A stretch of DNA of 64,000 nucleotides from DAISIK01 sp036822055 (GTDB lineage: Bacteria; Verrucomicrobiota; Verrucomicrobiia; Opitutales; Puniceicoccaceae): assembly GCA_036822055.1 (NCBI GenBank), contig DAISIK010000002.1:62001-126000 (forward strand). Direction: 5' to 3'. Both the position numbers and the translations under genes were made by a program. Numbering within the stretch: the stretch's first letter is position 1; each line of letters begins with the position of its first letter. This document shows, piece by piece, positions 1 through 8,987 of this stretch. The notes below the pieces were generated by a model. The model did no database searches. It was not told where the DNA came from and was given only the letters and a program-made list of their open reading frames with translations.

Positions 1-1
1 T

Positions 2-286
2 CGGGGAACCGACCTCCAGCTCACCTCCAATCTCCTGGTCAAGACCCCATTTTTAACCCGGGAAGTCCTCTTCAAAACAAACGGGAAGATTGAGATTCGC
101 TCGGGTAGCCCGACCTTCATCCCTCAAGCAACCTATTTCAACTCCCTCAGGGTCCCGCCGCCCATCGCCGCGAGCACCGGGCGGGCCCTTGTCAACCAAT
201 TGGTCAAGGGCTTTCTCGCAAACCGCCAACTCCCCGAGCCAAGGCGGATTGAGGTCAAAGACTCAAACCTACGGATTGTCCTTTGA
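2..286 (+). CDS. C-terminal part of an unknown protein (5' end outside window)
   Basis: An open frame enters from the left edge and stops at TGA 284-286. It reads about 94 residues, beginning RGTDLQLTSNLLVK and ending EVKDSNLRIVL. The sequence has ordinary coding character and no recognisable catalytic motif or membrane segment. The tail RALVNQLVKGFLANRQLPEP resembles the end of periplasmic or lipid-associated beta-rich proteins, but this is only an impression. The next gene begins within or just after its stop, so the two are probably co-transcribed. Function unknown. Confidence 0.6.
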   Translation, partial: RGTDLQLTSNLLVKTPFLTREVLFKTNGKIEIRSGSPTFIPQATYFNSLRVPPPIAASTGRALVNQLVKGFLANRQLPEPRRIEVKDSNLRIVL

Positions 287-306
287 AAAGATCAGTCCTC
301 AGGCCC

Positions 307-1443
307 ATGCCGAGAAATATCGAGAGATTTTTATGCCTTTCCATCCTTGGTCTCCTCTGGATTCCTTGCCTCGCTGCGCAAACCAACGTCGAGCGTTTCA
401 ACGCGGGCCCTTTTGAGGTCGTCTCCACTTCCACAGAGCCTGCCGTCCGCATCCGCGACGTTGGCAACATCCTCGCCTCCGTGGTTGCCCGCTACCTTCC
501 GCCCCAGGAGTTCGGCAGCCCGAGGCCGGTTCTCCGGCTCGCCCCTCCGGGAGCTGGCGGTCTGGCTCCCGACGAATCCTACCGCCTCTATGAGGAATCT
601 CGTGATCAGGTGGGAGTCGTCCTGCGCTGGGACCGCTCCACAGCCTTCAGCGCCTTTTGCGATGCCCTCACCGAGGTCTACCTCGCCCAGATTGCCGCCA
701 ATCAAAATCCAGAATTCAAATTCCCTGATGTGCCCGACTTTTTTGTCCGGGCCATCTCTCTCGAGCTGCAAACCTCCATCAGACCTTCAACCCGACTCTT
801 TGTTCAGCAACTCGGCCAGCAGGTGGATATCCTCAGTCTCGAAGACCTCGTCAGGAGCTCTCACCCCGAGGCCGAGTCGCTCCAGTTTCGGATCAACGCC
901 TATTGGTTCGTCGAGCTAATTAGCCGGACGCTTGGTCGCCCCGCCATTGCTCGCGACTATTTCTCCAGTCTTCTCGCAAGCAGCCCCCCCATCGAAAGCC
1001 TTCAAAATTTCGTACCCAGCCTTCGCGGCAACGATCAGTCGATCGCCATTTGGTGGGCCGTTGGCTACAACGAGCTCGTTCACAGCCGTGCTTCTCCCGT
1101 CGAAAACCGGCCGGATTCAATCGCCCGCCTCGCCCGGATGTCGAAGTTTGACCTCATCATCGAAGGGCGCTCGGAGTCTGTTAATCTGCAATCAGTTTTC
1201 AAATACGCGAAGAACCCGGAGGTGAAACGGCTCTTACAAATGCGCATTCGCTCTCTCGAGGAATCGCTCCCCCAGGTCCATCCGGTCTTTCAGAATGCTT
1301 CCCGAGCCCTCCTCGTGGTGCTCCAGGCGATCGCCGCAGAGCAATCCCAAAAACACCAGGAGGCACTCGATGCGCTGCGCAAGGAGTGGGCCACCGCCAC
1401 CCGCATATCGCTCGCCCTCGATTCCGCCATCACCTCACGCTGA
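307..1443 (+). CDS. Secreted protein of unknown function
   Basis: The protein is about 378 aa and starts with a clear signal peptide (FLCLSILGLLWIPCLA, cleavage expected near AAQT). I chose ATG 307; a TTG at 283 that overlaps the previous stop (TTGA) would add eight residues before the same signal peptide. The mature part is mixed alpha/beta with several Trp/Tyr-rich stretches and an Arg/Leu-rich helical C-terminus. I do not recognise the family and see no HExxH, GxSxG or other catalytic motif. One oddity is that, just before the stop, another frame continues as LTLIEGFNNPTIRVG to a TAA near 1483, so a C-terminal frameshift is possible. It probably forms an operon with the upstream partial gene. 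Confidence 0.6.
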   Translation: MPRNIERFLCLSILGLLWIPCLAAQTNVERFNAGPFEVVSTSTEPAVRIRDVGNILASVVARYLPPQEFGSPRPVLRLAPPGAGGLAPDESYRLYEESRDQVGVVLRWDRSTAFSAFCDALTEVYLAQIAANQNPEFKFPDVPDFFVRAISLELQTSIRPSTRLFVQQLGQQVDILSLEDLVRSSHPEAESLQFRINAYWFVELISRTLGRPAIARDYFSSLLASSPPIESLQNFVPSLRGNDQSIAIWWAVGYNELVHSRASPVENRPDSIARLARMSKFDLIIEGRSESVNLQSVFKYAKNPEVKRLLQMRIRSLEESLPQVHPVFQNASRALLVVLQAIAAEQSQKHQEALDALRKEWATATRISLALDSAITSR

Positions 1444-1717
1444 TCGAGGGTTTCAACAATCCCACGATCCGCGTCGGCTAACTTCCTTCAAGCCTTTGAG
1501 CATTTCTTGTTTGCTCCAATTAGCCAAAGCTCACTGACCTTCACCGGGAGAAGGCGTCTCCGGGGCAAGCGTCCAACCCTGGAGAATAAAGGGCAAAAAT
1601 CTTGCTCCTCTCACCTGGAATGAATCCCCTTCACCTAATATCAAGAATCAAGCAGGTTGATACGACCCCACCCTCCTTGCAGGAAACGCCTCCCCAAGTC
1701 TTGATGAGTTTAGTCCC

Positions 1718-2524
1718 ATGATTCTTAGCCACACCTCCAGGGGTTCTATTGGTCCCCACCTCGTCCTGCTTCACGGCATGCTCGGCAATAAGAAAAACTG
1801 GGCCAGCATCCTTCGGGAACTCGATTCCACCTTCCAGTGCCACGCCCTTGACCTACGCAACCACGGCGACAGCTCCCATCGGGATGAGATGGACTTTGAT
1901 CTTTTGGCTGGGGACCTTCGCGAAAGCCTCGATCATCTTGGGCTCGATCAGATTATTCTCGTCGGTCACAGCCTGGGCGGAAAGGTTGCCATGAAGTTTG
2001 CCGCCGAATTTCCTGAGCGCACCGAAGGACTCCTCATTGCCGACATAGCCCCACGCCAATATCAGCCCCACTTTGACAGCGTAATTGAAATCCTGCTACA
2101 AATCGAATTGTCCAACCACTCGAGCCGCCGGGAGATCGACGAGCTGTTGAGTGGCAAACTACCCGACTGGGGCTTTCGTCAGTTCCTCCTCACCAACCTC
2201 GCTCTCGAGGGAAACCAACTATCCTGGAAATCCAACCTCCGCGCCCTCCATTCCAACCGCTTTGTCCTTGCCGAAAATCCGCTTTCAGAAACCCAGCAGT
2301 ACCTCGGTCCAACCCTCTTTGTTCGCGGCGGAAAATCCAGCTTCATCCGCCCCACCGATTATCAATCGATTTTTCACCACTTTCCTACCGCTGCCATCGA
2401 GACCTTTCCAGAGGCTGGACACAACGTTCACACTGAGGATCGGCCCGCCTTCGTCAGAGCCATACAATCCCTCTCGGAGAATCTGAAAACAAGGCTTACG
2501 AGGCTTGTTGGTAATGAGTTCTGA
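1718..2524 (+). CDS. Alpha/beta-fold hydrolase, YbfF-like esterase
   Basis: The protein is 268 aa, the usual length for single-domain alpha/beta hydrolases. Visible landmarks are the oxyanion strand LVLLHGMLGNKKNW (residues 15-28), the DLRNHGDSSH loop (45-54), the nucleophile elbow GHSLGGK with Ser85, and a late catalytic-His segment AGHNVHTEDRP. GHSLGGKVAMKFA followed by a pre-lid region is typical of the YbfF branch, which hydrolyses short acyl esters and acyl-CoA in vitro. No signal peptide is present, so it is cytosolic. It stands alone between a secreted unknown protein and the respiratory operon, with 193 bp between its stop and the previous reading frame ending near 1537. The natural substrate cannot be read from the sequence. 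Confidence 0.85.
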   Translation: MILSHTSRGSIGPHLVLLHGMLGNKKNWASILRELDSTFQCHALDLRNHGDSSHRDEMDFDLLAGDLRESLDHLGLDQIILVGHSLGGKVAMKFAAEFPERTEGLLIADIAPRQYQPHFDSVIEILLQIELSNHSSRREIDELLSGKLPDWGFRQFLLTNLALEGNQLSWKSNLRALHSNRFVLAENPLSETQQYLGPTLFVRGGKSSFIRPTDYQSIFHHFPTAAIETFPEAGHNVHTEDRPAFVRAIQSLSENLKTRLTRLVGNEF

Positions 2525-2636
2525 TCTCAAGAAAAGATCGTCACAAGTTTTTATTTGCATCCCAAAGATTCAACCTTCTCTAATCCGAATTGAGCATCCT
2601 GATCGCGTATCGAAGATAGTAGCTCGCCCAACCCTC

Positions 2637-2840
2637 ATGTCATTGAAAACCAATCATCTCAGACGAAACTTTCTCAAGAAGTTGTTGGTCACCGGCGGGG
2701 CGGTTACCCTGGGCGGCGGCTTAGCTCGTGCAAAGTCCTCTACTGCCCCAGTTTCTGAGTCTATCCCCAACCCCTCCGAGTCCTGGAGCCACCTCAAGAC
2801 CCCCTCCCACACCGTGACTTATCGCGGTCCTCTCAGCTGA
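2637..2840 (+). CDS. Small Tat-signal protein preceding the alternative complex III operon
   Basis: This is a 67-aa reading frame in the same direction as actA and 26 bp before it. Residues 9-14 are RRNFLK, a twin-arginine core, followed by a hydrophobic stretch LLVTGGAVTLGGGLARA with a plausible cleavage site. Only about 35 residues remain after cleavage (rich in Ser, Pro, Thr). The signal resembles that of ActB (RRNFLRIMAASFGLAGL). I chose ATG 2637 because the upstream ATG at 2505 lies in the previous gene and would bury the twin-arginine motif. It could be a small accessory subunit of the complex, a truncated leader of a lost Tat substrate, or a regulatory leader. It carries no Cys or haem motif. 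Confidence 0.5.
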   Translation: MSLKTNHLRRNFLKKLLVTGGAVTLGGGLARAKSSTAPVSESIPNPSESWSHLKTPSHTVTYRGPLS

Positions 2841-2866
2841 CGTTGAAGAGCCAATTCACTTGAATC

Positions 2867-3532
2867 ATGGAAGCTAAGAGCAAAAACGTTTTCCCAAAGT
2901 CGGTTAATCGCCTTCCCCTCCAGATCATCGCTGGACTTACCTTCTTTGGTGGATTGGTGGTCAGCGGGATCACCTACTACTCGACTGCGAAGTACACTCG
3001 TGTGGGATACATGCCCACCCAGCCAGTCGCCTTTGACCACGCCCTCCACGTCAACCAGCTCGGAATGGACTGTCGATACTGCCACACCTACGTGGACCAA
3101 TCCAGCCATTCCAACGTTCCCGCCGCCGACACCTGCATGAAGTGTCACTCCATGGTCCAGGCCAATGCACCCACCCTCGCTCCGATCCGCGAGAGCTACA
3201 ATACCGGTGAACCTGTCCCCTGGGTGCGCATCCACAAAGCTCCAGATTACGTTTACTTCAACCATGCCGTCCACGTGAATAGGGGCGTCAGCTGCATCGA
3301 GTGCCACGGCCAGGTAAATCAGATGGAGGTCGTTTACCACGCCGAATCGCACACCATGGCCTTTTGCCTGGATTGCCACCGCAATCCCGAAGAATACATC
3401 CGCCCCAATGAAGAGGTCTACAACCTCGATTGGAAGCCCGCCAGCAAGGAGGCCCAGCTTGAGATGGGGCGCGAGCTGGTAGAACACTGGCGGGTCAATC
3501 CCCCAGAGAGCTGCTCGGGATGCCACCGTTAG
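2867..3532 (+). CDS. actA: ActA, pentahaem cytochrome c subunit of alternative complex III
   Basis: The protein is 221 aa with an N-terminal membrane anchor (about residues 18-38) and five CxxCH haem sites: CRYCH (69-73), CMKCH (90-94), CIECH (143-147), CLDCH (167-171) and CSGCH (216-220). Five haems plus a leading anchor and the FDHALHVNQLGMDCRYCH start are the hallmark of ActA, the multihaem subunit that passes electrons from quinol oxidation to downstream cytochromes on the periplasmic face. It is the first gene of the act cluster, and actB starts 8 bp after its stop (or overlaps it if an earlier ATG is used). Identification rests on haem count and the complete act gene order. Confidence 0.93.
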   Translation: MEAKSKNVFPKSVNRLPLQIIAGLTFFGGLVVSGITYYSTAKYTRVGYMPTQPVAFDHALHVNQLGMDCRYCHTYVDQSSHSNVPAADTCMKCHSMVQANAPTLAPIRESYNTGEPVPWVRIHKAPDYVYFNHAVHVNRGVSCIECHGQVNQMEVVYHAESHTMAFCLDCHRNPEEYIRPNEEVYNLDWKPASKEAQLEMGRELVEHWRVNPPESCSGCHR

Positions 3533-3540
3533 TTTCTAGC

Positions 3541-6500
3541 ATGAGTGATAGGAAAGTAGATACCAACCCAGCGATTTTCCAAGGTCCCAAGTATTGGAAA
3601 AGTCTCGACGAAGTAGCCGAGACCCCGGCCTTCCGCGAATGGGCTGAACGGGAGTTTCCTGTCGCTGCCTCAGAACTCGAGGGCTTCAATCGAAGAAATT
3701 TTCTTCGGATTATGGCGGCTTCCTTTGGCCTGGCTGGTCTCGGGCTGAGCGGATGTCGGCGCCCCGAAGCGGTTATCCTCCCCTACGGACGTCAGCCCGA
3801 GAACCTCATCCCCGGCGTTGCTCAGTATTATGCATCGTCTCGTCCAGCTGGCCGCGAGAACATCCCCGTAATCGTCGAGACCCATGGCGCCCGTCCCACC
3901 AAGATTGAGGGCAACCCTAGTTTCGCGCCTTCCGGCGGCAAAACCGACATCTACACCCAGGCTTCAATTCTTGATCTCTACGATCCCGCCCGCAAGCGCC
4001 GCCACCGCTCGGGGAGGGACCGCCTCAATCGCGCCCTGACCCGGGATGAGCTGCGGTCCACCGGACGCTCACTCAGAGAACAGAACGGAGCTGGGGTTTC
4101 CTTTGTTGTCGATACGAGCAGCTCCCCGGCTCGGCTCGAACTCGCTCGTGGCCTCCTCGCCGCAATGCCAGAGGCCCAATGGTGCGAATTCTCCCCCACC
4201 GACTACCCCTACGAGACCCGTTGCCTCAGCACTCTTTTCGCAAAGGATCTCAAAGTTCTCCCTCGCTTCGAGAAAGCCAAGCGCATCCTCAGCCTCGACT
4301 CAGACTTCCTCGGTAAGACCGAGGGCTCCGTCTTCCACACCAAGGCCTTCTCCAGGGGACGAAAAATCCTCTCCGCCCAGGAAGCCTTATCCATGAATCG
4401 CCTCTATGTTGTCGAGGGGGATTTCACCAACACAGGAACCATGGCCGATCACCGGCTCCGGCTCGAATCTGGCTACCATCCTGCCTTCGCCGCCGCTCTC
4501 GCCGCCGCCGTCCTTCGGTTGACTCAGGGCGACTCATCCTTGGCCGACGAGCTTGAAGCCCTCGCCGCTGGCTTACCAATCGACACCAAATGGATAGAGG
4601 AGGCCGCCGCCGACCTGATCGCCCATCGAGGCGAGTCTCTCGTTGTGGTCGGCCCTGGCCAGCCGGAAGCCGTTCATGCTCTCGCCGTCCTCATCAATCA
4701 ACAACTGGGGGCATTTGGAAAAACTGTCGACCTGCTTGAAGTTGAGAAACCAGTCGCCAATTCCAGCCTCCAGGATGTCGCCCAGGCCCTCCGTTCAGGA
4801 AAGGTTGACACCCTCATTCTGGTCGGAAGCAATCCCGTCTTCACTGCCCCCTACGATCTCCAGTGGCCCATTGAGCAGAAAAAGGCGCGCCGGGTTATCC
4901 ACTTCGGATTAACTGAAGACGAGTCTGCAGTTGGAGCACACCTGAGCATTGCCGCCTCCCATTACCTGGAAAGCTGGAGCGACGGTCGAGCCCTCGACGG
5001 CACTTACCTGCCCGTTCAGCCGATGATCGAACCGTTGACTGATTCGATCAGCGAACTCGAATTTCTTGCCCTCCTCGCTGGCATGGATGCCCCGGATCCT
5101 TACGAGCTGGTCCGGGCAAGCTTCCAAAAACAGGCCAACGGTGCCGATTTTTCAATCTTCCTTGCCGAAGGCTTGCTGCCCGGCAGCGGCTATCAGGCCA
5201 CTAGCCCCCGAAAAGTCTCCCCTGCTTCTCTCAGAGAACTTCTCTCTCAAAACTCCATCACCCTCCCTCGGTACGACGAAAACGCCCTTGAAGTTGTCTT
5301 CAAGCCAGGCTTCGCCACCTGGGATGGCAGCTTTGCCAACAACGGTTGGATGATGGAGTGCCCCGATCCCATGACCCGCCTCAGCTGGGACAATGCCATC
5401 TTGGTGAGTCCGGTCCTCGCTCGAGCCATCGAAGAGCGTGGCGAGGGGTATATCCTCCCCGGCACCGGGATCATGCAAGACCTCGGCGGTATCCTCAAAA
5501 AATACCGCCTCGTCCGCCAAAAAGGAAATTTCATTCGCGGTCGGGAGGTTGCTCCAGTGGTTCGCCTGACCGTCGACGGTCGGGAAATTGAAGGTCCCCT
5601 CCATGTTCAACCAGGTCTGGCAGACCACACCGTCGTCGTCACTCTCGGGTATGGGAGAGATGTCGTTGGTCCCGTGGGTCAGGGAGCGGGCTACAACGCC
5701 TATCCCCTCCGCTCCACCAATTCACCCTATTGTTGCACCGGGGTTTCCCTCAGCCTGACCGAACGTGAGGAGCGTCTTGCCAACGTTCAGGAGCACTGGT
5801 CCGTCGAAGGTCGCGCCATCATTCGCGAAGCCACCGTGACGGATTATGCCACTCATCCGGACTTCGTCAAAAAAATGGGCATGGAGTCTCACTCCCCCCC
5901 CATTTTTGGAACCGCCAAGGACGCTCCACTCGAAGTTAGGAGCACCGAGATTCCGCGCGGTGGCTCCCTTTACAAGACCCCGGGCAGCAAGGACCCGATC
6001 CCCATGTTCGATGCTCCCCAACAGTGGGGCATGTCCATCGACCTCAACCAGTGCACTGGCTGCAATGCCTGCGTCGTCGCCTGCCAAAGCGAAAACAACA
6101 TCCCCATTGTTGGTAAGGATCAGGTCCTTCGCGGTCGGGAAATGCACTGGATCCGGATCGACCGCTACTTCTCTGCCAGCGAAGAGGAGGATCCCACCAA
6201 GCAAATCCCTTCAGAAGTTCAAGTCACTTTCCAGGGCGTCGCCTGCCAGCACTGCGAATTGGCCCCATGCGAAACGGTTTGCCCGGTCAATGCCACGGTC
6301 CACGACAGCCAGGGCCTCAACGTCATGGCCTACAACCGCTGCGTCGGTACCCGCTATTGCGCTAACAACTGCCCCTACAAAGTCCGTCGCTTCAACTTCT
6401 TCGATTGGAACAAGCGCGAGATCGGTCAGTTCTATCGCGGACCACTCGGGGAGGCTGGAATGGAGGAGACTCTCAAGATGCAGAAAAATCCGGATGTTAC

Positions 6501-6885
6501 CATCCGGATGAGAGGCGTCATGGAGAAGTGCACCTACTGCGTCCAACGAATTGAAAAGGCAAAGATTGACCAAAAGGTCAAAGCTGCCAAGGCCGGCCGG
6601 ATGAGCGATATCGAAGTCCCCGACCGGACCATCCAGGTCGCCTGCCAACAGGCCTGCCCTGCCGATGCCATCGCTTTCGGGGATATCACGGACACTCAGT
6701 CTGAGGTCTACAAGATGAAGAACCTCGACCGCGACTACACCGTCCTTGGGTATCTGAACATCCGCCCTCGCACCTCCTACCTGGCCAAGATCCGCAATCC
6801 CAACGCGAAGATGCCCAAGGCCTACAAAATGCCCTTCTCTCGCGCTGAGTACGAAGCTCGCTTTGGCCACGGCGCCCACCACTGA
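3541..6885 (+). CDS. actB: ActB, iron-sulfur/molybdopterin-like subunit of alternative complex III
   Basis: The protein is about 1,114 aa from ATG 3541 (an ATG at 3520 overlaps actA but adds seven atypical residues). It opens with FQGPKYWKSLDE and a Tat core RRNFLR at residues 51-56, so it is exported folded. The long N-terminal part is the molybdopterin-oxidoreductase-like domain, known in characterised ActB to lack molybdenum. From about residue 831 comes a ferredoxin-like domain: QCTGCNACVVAC, CQHCELAPCETVCP, RCVGTRYCANNCPYKVRRF, then CTYCVQRI and CQQACPADAIAFGD. That is enough cysteines for the four FeS clusters of the family. The fusion of both domains in one chain is the family norm. 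Confidence 0.93.
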   Translation: MSDRKVDTNPAIFQGPKYWKSLDEVAETPAFREWAEREFPVAASELEGFNRRNFLRIMAASFGLAGLGLSGCRRPEAVILPYGRQPENLIPGVAQYYASSRPAGRENIPVIVETHGARPTKIEGNPSFAPSGGKTDIYTQASILDLYDPARKRRHRSGRDRLNRALTRDELRSTGRSLREQNGAGVSFVVDTSSSPARLELARGLLAAMPEAQWCEFSPTDYPYETRCLSTLFAKDLKVLPRFEKAKRILSLDSDFLGKTEGSVFHTKAFSRGRKILSAQEALSMNRLYVVEGDFTNTGTMADHRLRLESGYHPAFAAALAAAVLRLTQGDSSLADELEALAAGLPIDTKWIEEAAADLIAHRGESLVVVGPGQPEAVHALAVLINQQLGAFGKTVDLLEVEKPVANSSLQDVAQALRSGKVDTLILVGSNPVFTAPYDLQWPIEQKKARRVIHFGLTEDESAVGAHLSIAASHYLESWSDGRALDGTYLPVQPMIEPLTDSISELEFLALLAGMDAPDPYELVRASFQKQANGADFSIFLAEGLLPGSGYQATSPRKVSPASLRELLSQNSITLPRYDENALEVVFKPGFATWDGSFANNGWMMECPDPMTRLSWDNAILVSPVLARAIEERGEGYILPGTGIMQDLGGILKKYRLVRQKGNFIRGREVAPVVRLTVDGREIEGPLHVQPGLADHTVVVTLGYGRDVVGPVGQGAGYNAYPLRSTNSPYCCTGVSLSLTEREERLANVQEHWSVEGRAIIREATVTDYATHPDFVKKMGMESHSPPIFGTAKDAPLEVRSTEIPRGGSLYKTPGSKDPIPMFDAPQQWGMSIDLNQCTGCNACVVACQSENNIPIVGKDQVLRGREMHWIRIDRYFSASEEEDPTKQIPSEVQVTFQGVACQHCELAPCETVCPVNATVHDSQGLNVMAYNRCVGTRYCANNCPYKVRRFNFFDWNKREIGQFYRGPLGEAGMEETLKMQKNPDVTIRMRGVMEKCTYCVQRIEKAKIDQKVKAAKAGRMSDIEVPDRTIQVACQQACPADAIAFGDITDTQSEVYKMKNLDRDYTVLGYLNIRPRTSYLAKIRNPNAKMPKAYKMPFSRAEYEARFGHGAHH

Positions 6886-6956
6886 GAACATTCATCCGAC
6901 CACCACGCCCCCGCCGAAGCTCATTAGACAACGATCGCAACGCACCTATTTCAACA

Positions 6957-8429
6957 ATGTCCAGTCCATCAGAAGAGGGTTCCCACTCACCGAACAAGCC
7001 GGCCTTGCTAGCGGAGGTTAAGCCTGCCGTCCGCCACCGGCGTCTCATGGTGGAAAATGGGCGGGATTATCATTGGGTGACCGAAAAGGTTTGCGGCATC
7101 GTCGAAGCAAAGACCCCAACCTGGTGGTGGGTTCTCTTCGGGCTTGCGCTCTTCATGGCCAGCTTTACCGGCATGGGGCTCTTCTATTTGGTCTCCACTG
7201 GCGTCGGCGTTTGGGGTCTCAACAATCCGATTAATTGGGGTTGGGCGATCGTAAACTTCGTTTTTTGGATCGGCATCGGACACGCGGGCACCCTCATCTC
7301 TGCCGTTCTCTGCCTTCTTAAACAGCGGTGGCGTACCTCCATCAACCGCACCGCAGAGGCGATGACTATCTTCGCCGTAGTCTGTGCCGGAGTCTTCCCT
7401 CTCTTCCACGTCGGTCGCGTATGGTTTGCATGGTGGCTCTTCCCCCTGCCCAACGCCAACTGGATCTGGCCAAACTTTCGGAGCCCCCTCGAGTGGGACG
7501 TCTTTGCCGTAAGCACCTACGGCACCGTCTCGCTTCTCTTCTGGTACATGGGGATGATCCCCGACCTCGCTACCCTGCGCGACCGGGCCAAGGAAAAATG
7601 GCGCCGGGTAATGTATGCAGTCCTCTCCATGGGTTGGCGAAGCAGTGCCCGGCACTGGGCCAACTACGAAATGGCCTACCTTCTCCTCGCCGGTCTTTCA
7701 ACCCCCCTCGTCCTCTCCGTCCACACCATCGTTTCTTTCGACTTCGCCGCTTCTATCCTGCCCGGATGGCACACCACCATCTTTCCACCGTACTTCGTCG
7801 CAGGGGCTATTTTCTCGGGGTTTGGCATGGTACTCACCCTCATGCTACCCCTTCGGGCTGTTTATGGGCTGCACGACCTGCTCACCCAATACCACATCGA
7901 TGCGATGTGTAAAATCACCCTGGCCACCGGAAGCATGGTCGGTTACGCCTACGCCATGGAGTTCTTCATCGCCTGGTATGGAGCCAACCCCTACGAGGCC
8001 TTTGCTTTCGTCAATCGAGCCTTCGGGCAATACGCCTGGGCCTATTGGATCATGATTGCCTGCAATGTGATCAGCCCCCAACTGTTTTGGTTCAAAAAAG
8101 TGCGTGAGAACACCGCCCTTGTTTGGGTCATCTCCATTTTTGTTAATGTGGGAATGTGGTTCGAGCGCTTCGTCATCACCGTGACCTCCCTTGCCAACGA
8201 TTTTGTCCCCTCCTCCTGGGGCTATTACTCCCCCACCATTGTGGACATCTTCACCTTCTTCGGCACCTTCGGTCTCTTCCTCGTCCTCTTCCTTCTCTTT
8301 TTGCGATTCCTTCCCTTGATCGCCTTTGCTGAAGTCAAGGGTTTGGCAATGCCCCAGGGGGACCCCCACAATTATCAACATCCTGCCAACGCTCAGTCCT
8401 TCTCCAAGGATAAGGTCGAGCATCATTGA
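6957..8429 (+). CDS. actC: ActC, NrfD/PsrC-like membrane subunit of alternative complex III
   Basis: The protein is 490 aa with about ten hydrophobic helices, a family-typical N-terminal cytoplasmic stretch (ENGRDYHWVTEKVCGIVE) and the conserved first-helix region FTGMGLFYLVSTGVGVWGLNN. ActC is one of two related integral subunits. It belongs to the NrfD/PsrC family, contributes to quinol binding, and may take part in proton translocation. It lies 71 bp after actB and only 3 bp before actD. The C-terminus is hydrophilic and His-rich (DPHNYQHPANAQ), as in other ActC proteins. Confidence 0.93.
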   Translation: MSSPSEEGSHSPNKPALLAEVKPAVRHRRLMVENGRDYHWVTEKVCGIVEAKTPTWWWVLFGLALFMASFTGMGLFYLVSTGVGVWGLNNPINWGWAIVNFVFWIGIGHAGTLISAVLCLLKQRWRTSINRTAEAMTIFAVVCAGVFPLFHVGRVWFAWWLFPLPNANWIWPNFRSPLEWDVFAVSTYGTVSLLFWYMGMIPDLATLRDRAKEKWRRVMYAVLSMGWRSSARHWANYEMAYLLLAGLSTPLVLSVHTIVSFDFAASILPGWHTTIFPPYFVAGAIFSGFGMVLTLMLPLRAVYGLHDLLTQYHIDAMCKITLATGSMVGYAYAMEFFIAWYGANPYEAFAFVNRAFGQYAWAYWIMIACNVISPQLFWFKKVRENTALVWVISIFVNVGMWFERFVITVTSLANDFVPSSWGYYSPTIVDIFTFFGTFGLFLVLFLLFLRFLPLIAFAEVKGLAMPQGDPHNYQHPANAQSFSKDKVEHH

Positions 8430-8432
8430 GTC

Positions 8433-8978
8433 ATGTCGGAAAATTCGCTCGGTTTGATCGCCACCTTCCGGACCGCTCCGGATATTTATTACGCCTGCCA
8501 GCAAACCAACCAAGCTGGCTACCGTAAGTTTGACGCCTTCACCCCGTTTCCAGTCCACGGACTTGAAAAGGCAATGGGACTCAAACGGTCCCGGGTTCCT
8601 GCCTTCACTCTGGTTGGAGGATTCACCGGCTTCTTTACTGGCCTCATCCTCGTCGCCTACATGAACTACGACTACAAACTGGTCGTCGGCGGCAAGCCGC
8701 TCTTCAGTCCCATTTTTCCATTCCCGATTTTCTACGAACTTACCATCCTCCTGGCCGCCTTCGGCACCCTCTTCGGGATGTTTCTCCTCAACCTTCTCCC
8801 TAAGCACAACCACCCACTTTTCGATTATCCCGATTTCGCCAAGGTCACCGACGATGCCTTTATGCTCATGATCGAGAGTCGGGACCCTCTCTTTGAGGAA
8901 GCCAAGGTGCGCGAGTTCCTCGCTTCCATTGGGGGAGAGTCGATCACCGAAATTACCAAAACACCCTCCGAAAGCTAA
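8433..8978 (+). CDS. actD: ActD, DUF3341 membrane subunit of alternative complex III
   Basis: The protein is 181 aa. It has a soluble N-terminal segment (LIATFRTAPDIYYACQQTNQAGY) that ends in the DAFTPFPVHGLEKAMGLKRS stretch typical of DUF3341/ActD. Two transmembrane helices follow, roughly residues 57-76 and 101-122, then a C-terminal soluble part with a FMLMIESRDPLFEEAKVREFL helix. ActD packs against ActA/ActC/ActF and has no cofactor of its own. It starts 3 bp after actC and is followed 9 bp later by actE, consistent with a single operon. Confidence 0.92.
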   Translation: MSENSLGLIATFRTAPDIYYACQQTNQAGYRKFDAFTPFPVHGLEKAMGLKRSRVPAFTLVGGFTGFFTGLILVAYMNYDYKLVVGGKPLFSPIFPFPIFYELTILLAAFGTLFGMFLLNLLPKHNHPLFDYPDFAKVTDDAFMLMIESRDPLFEEAKVREFLASIGGESITEITKTPSES

Positions 8979-8987
8979 ACTCGGCCC

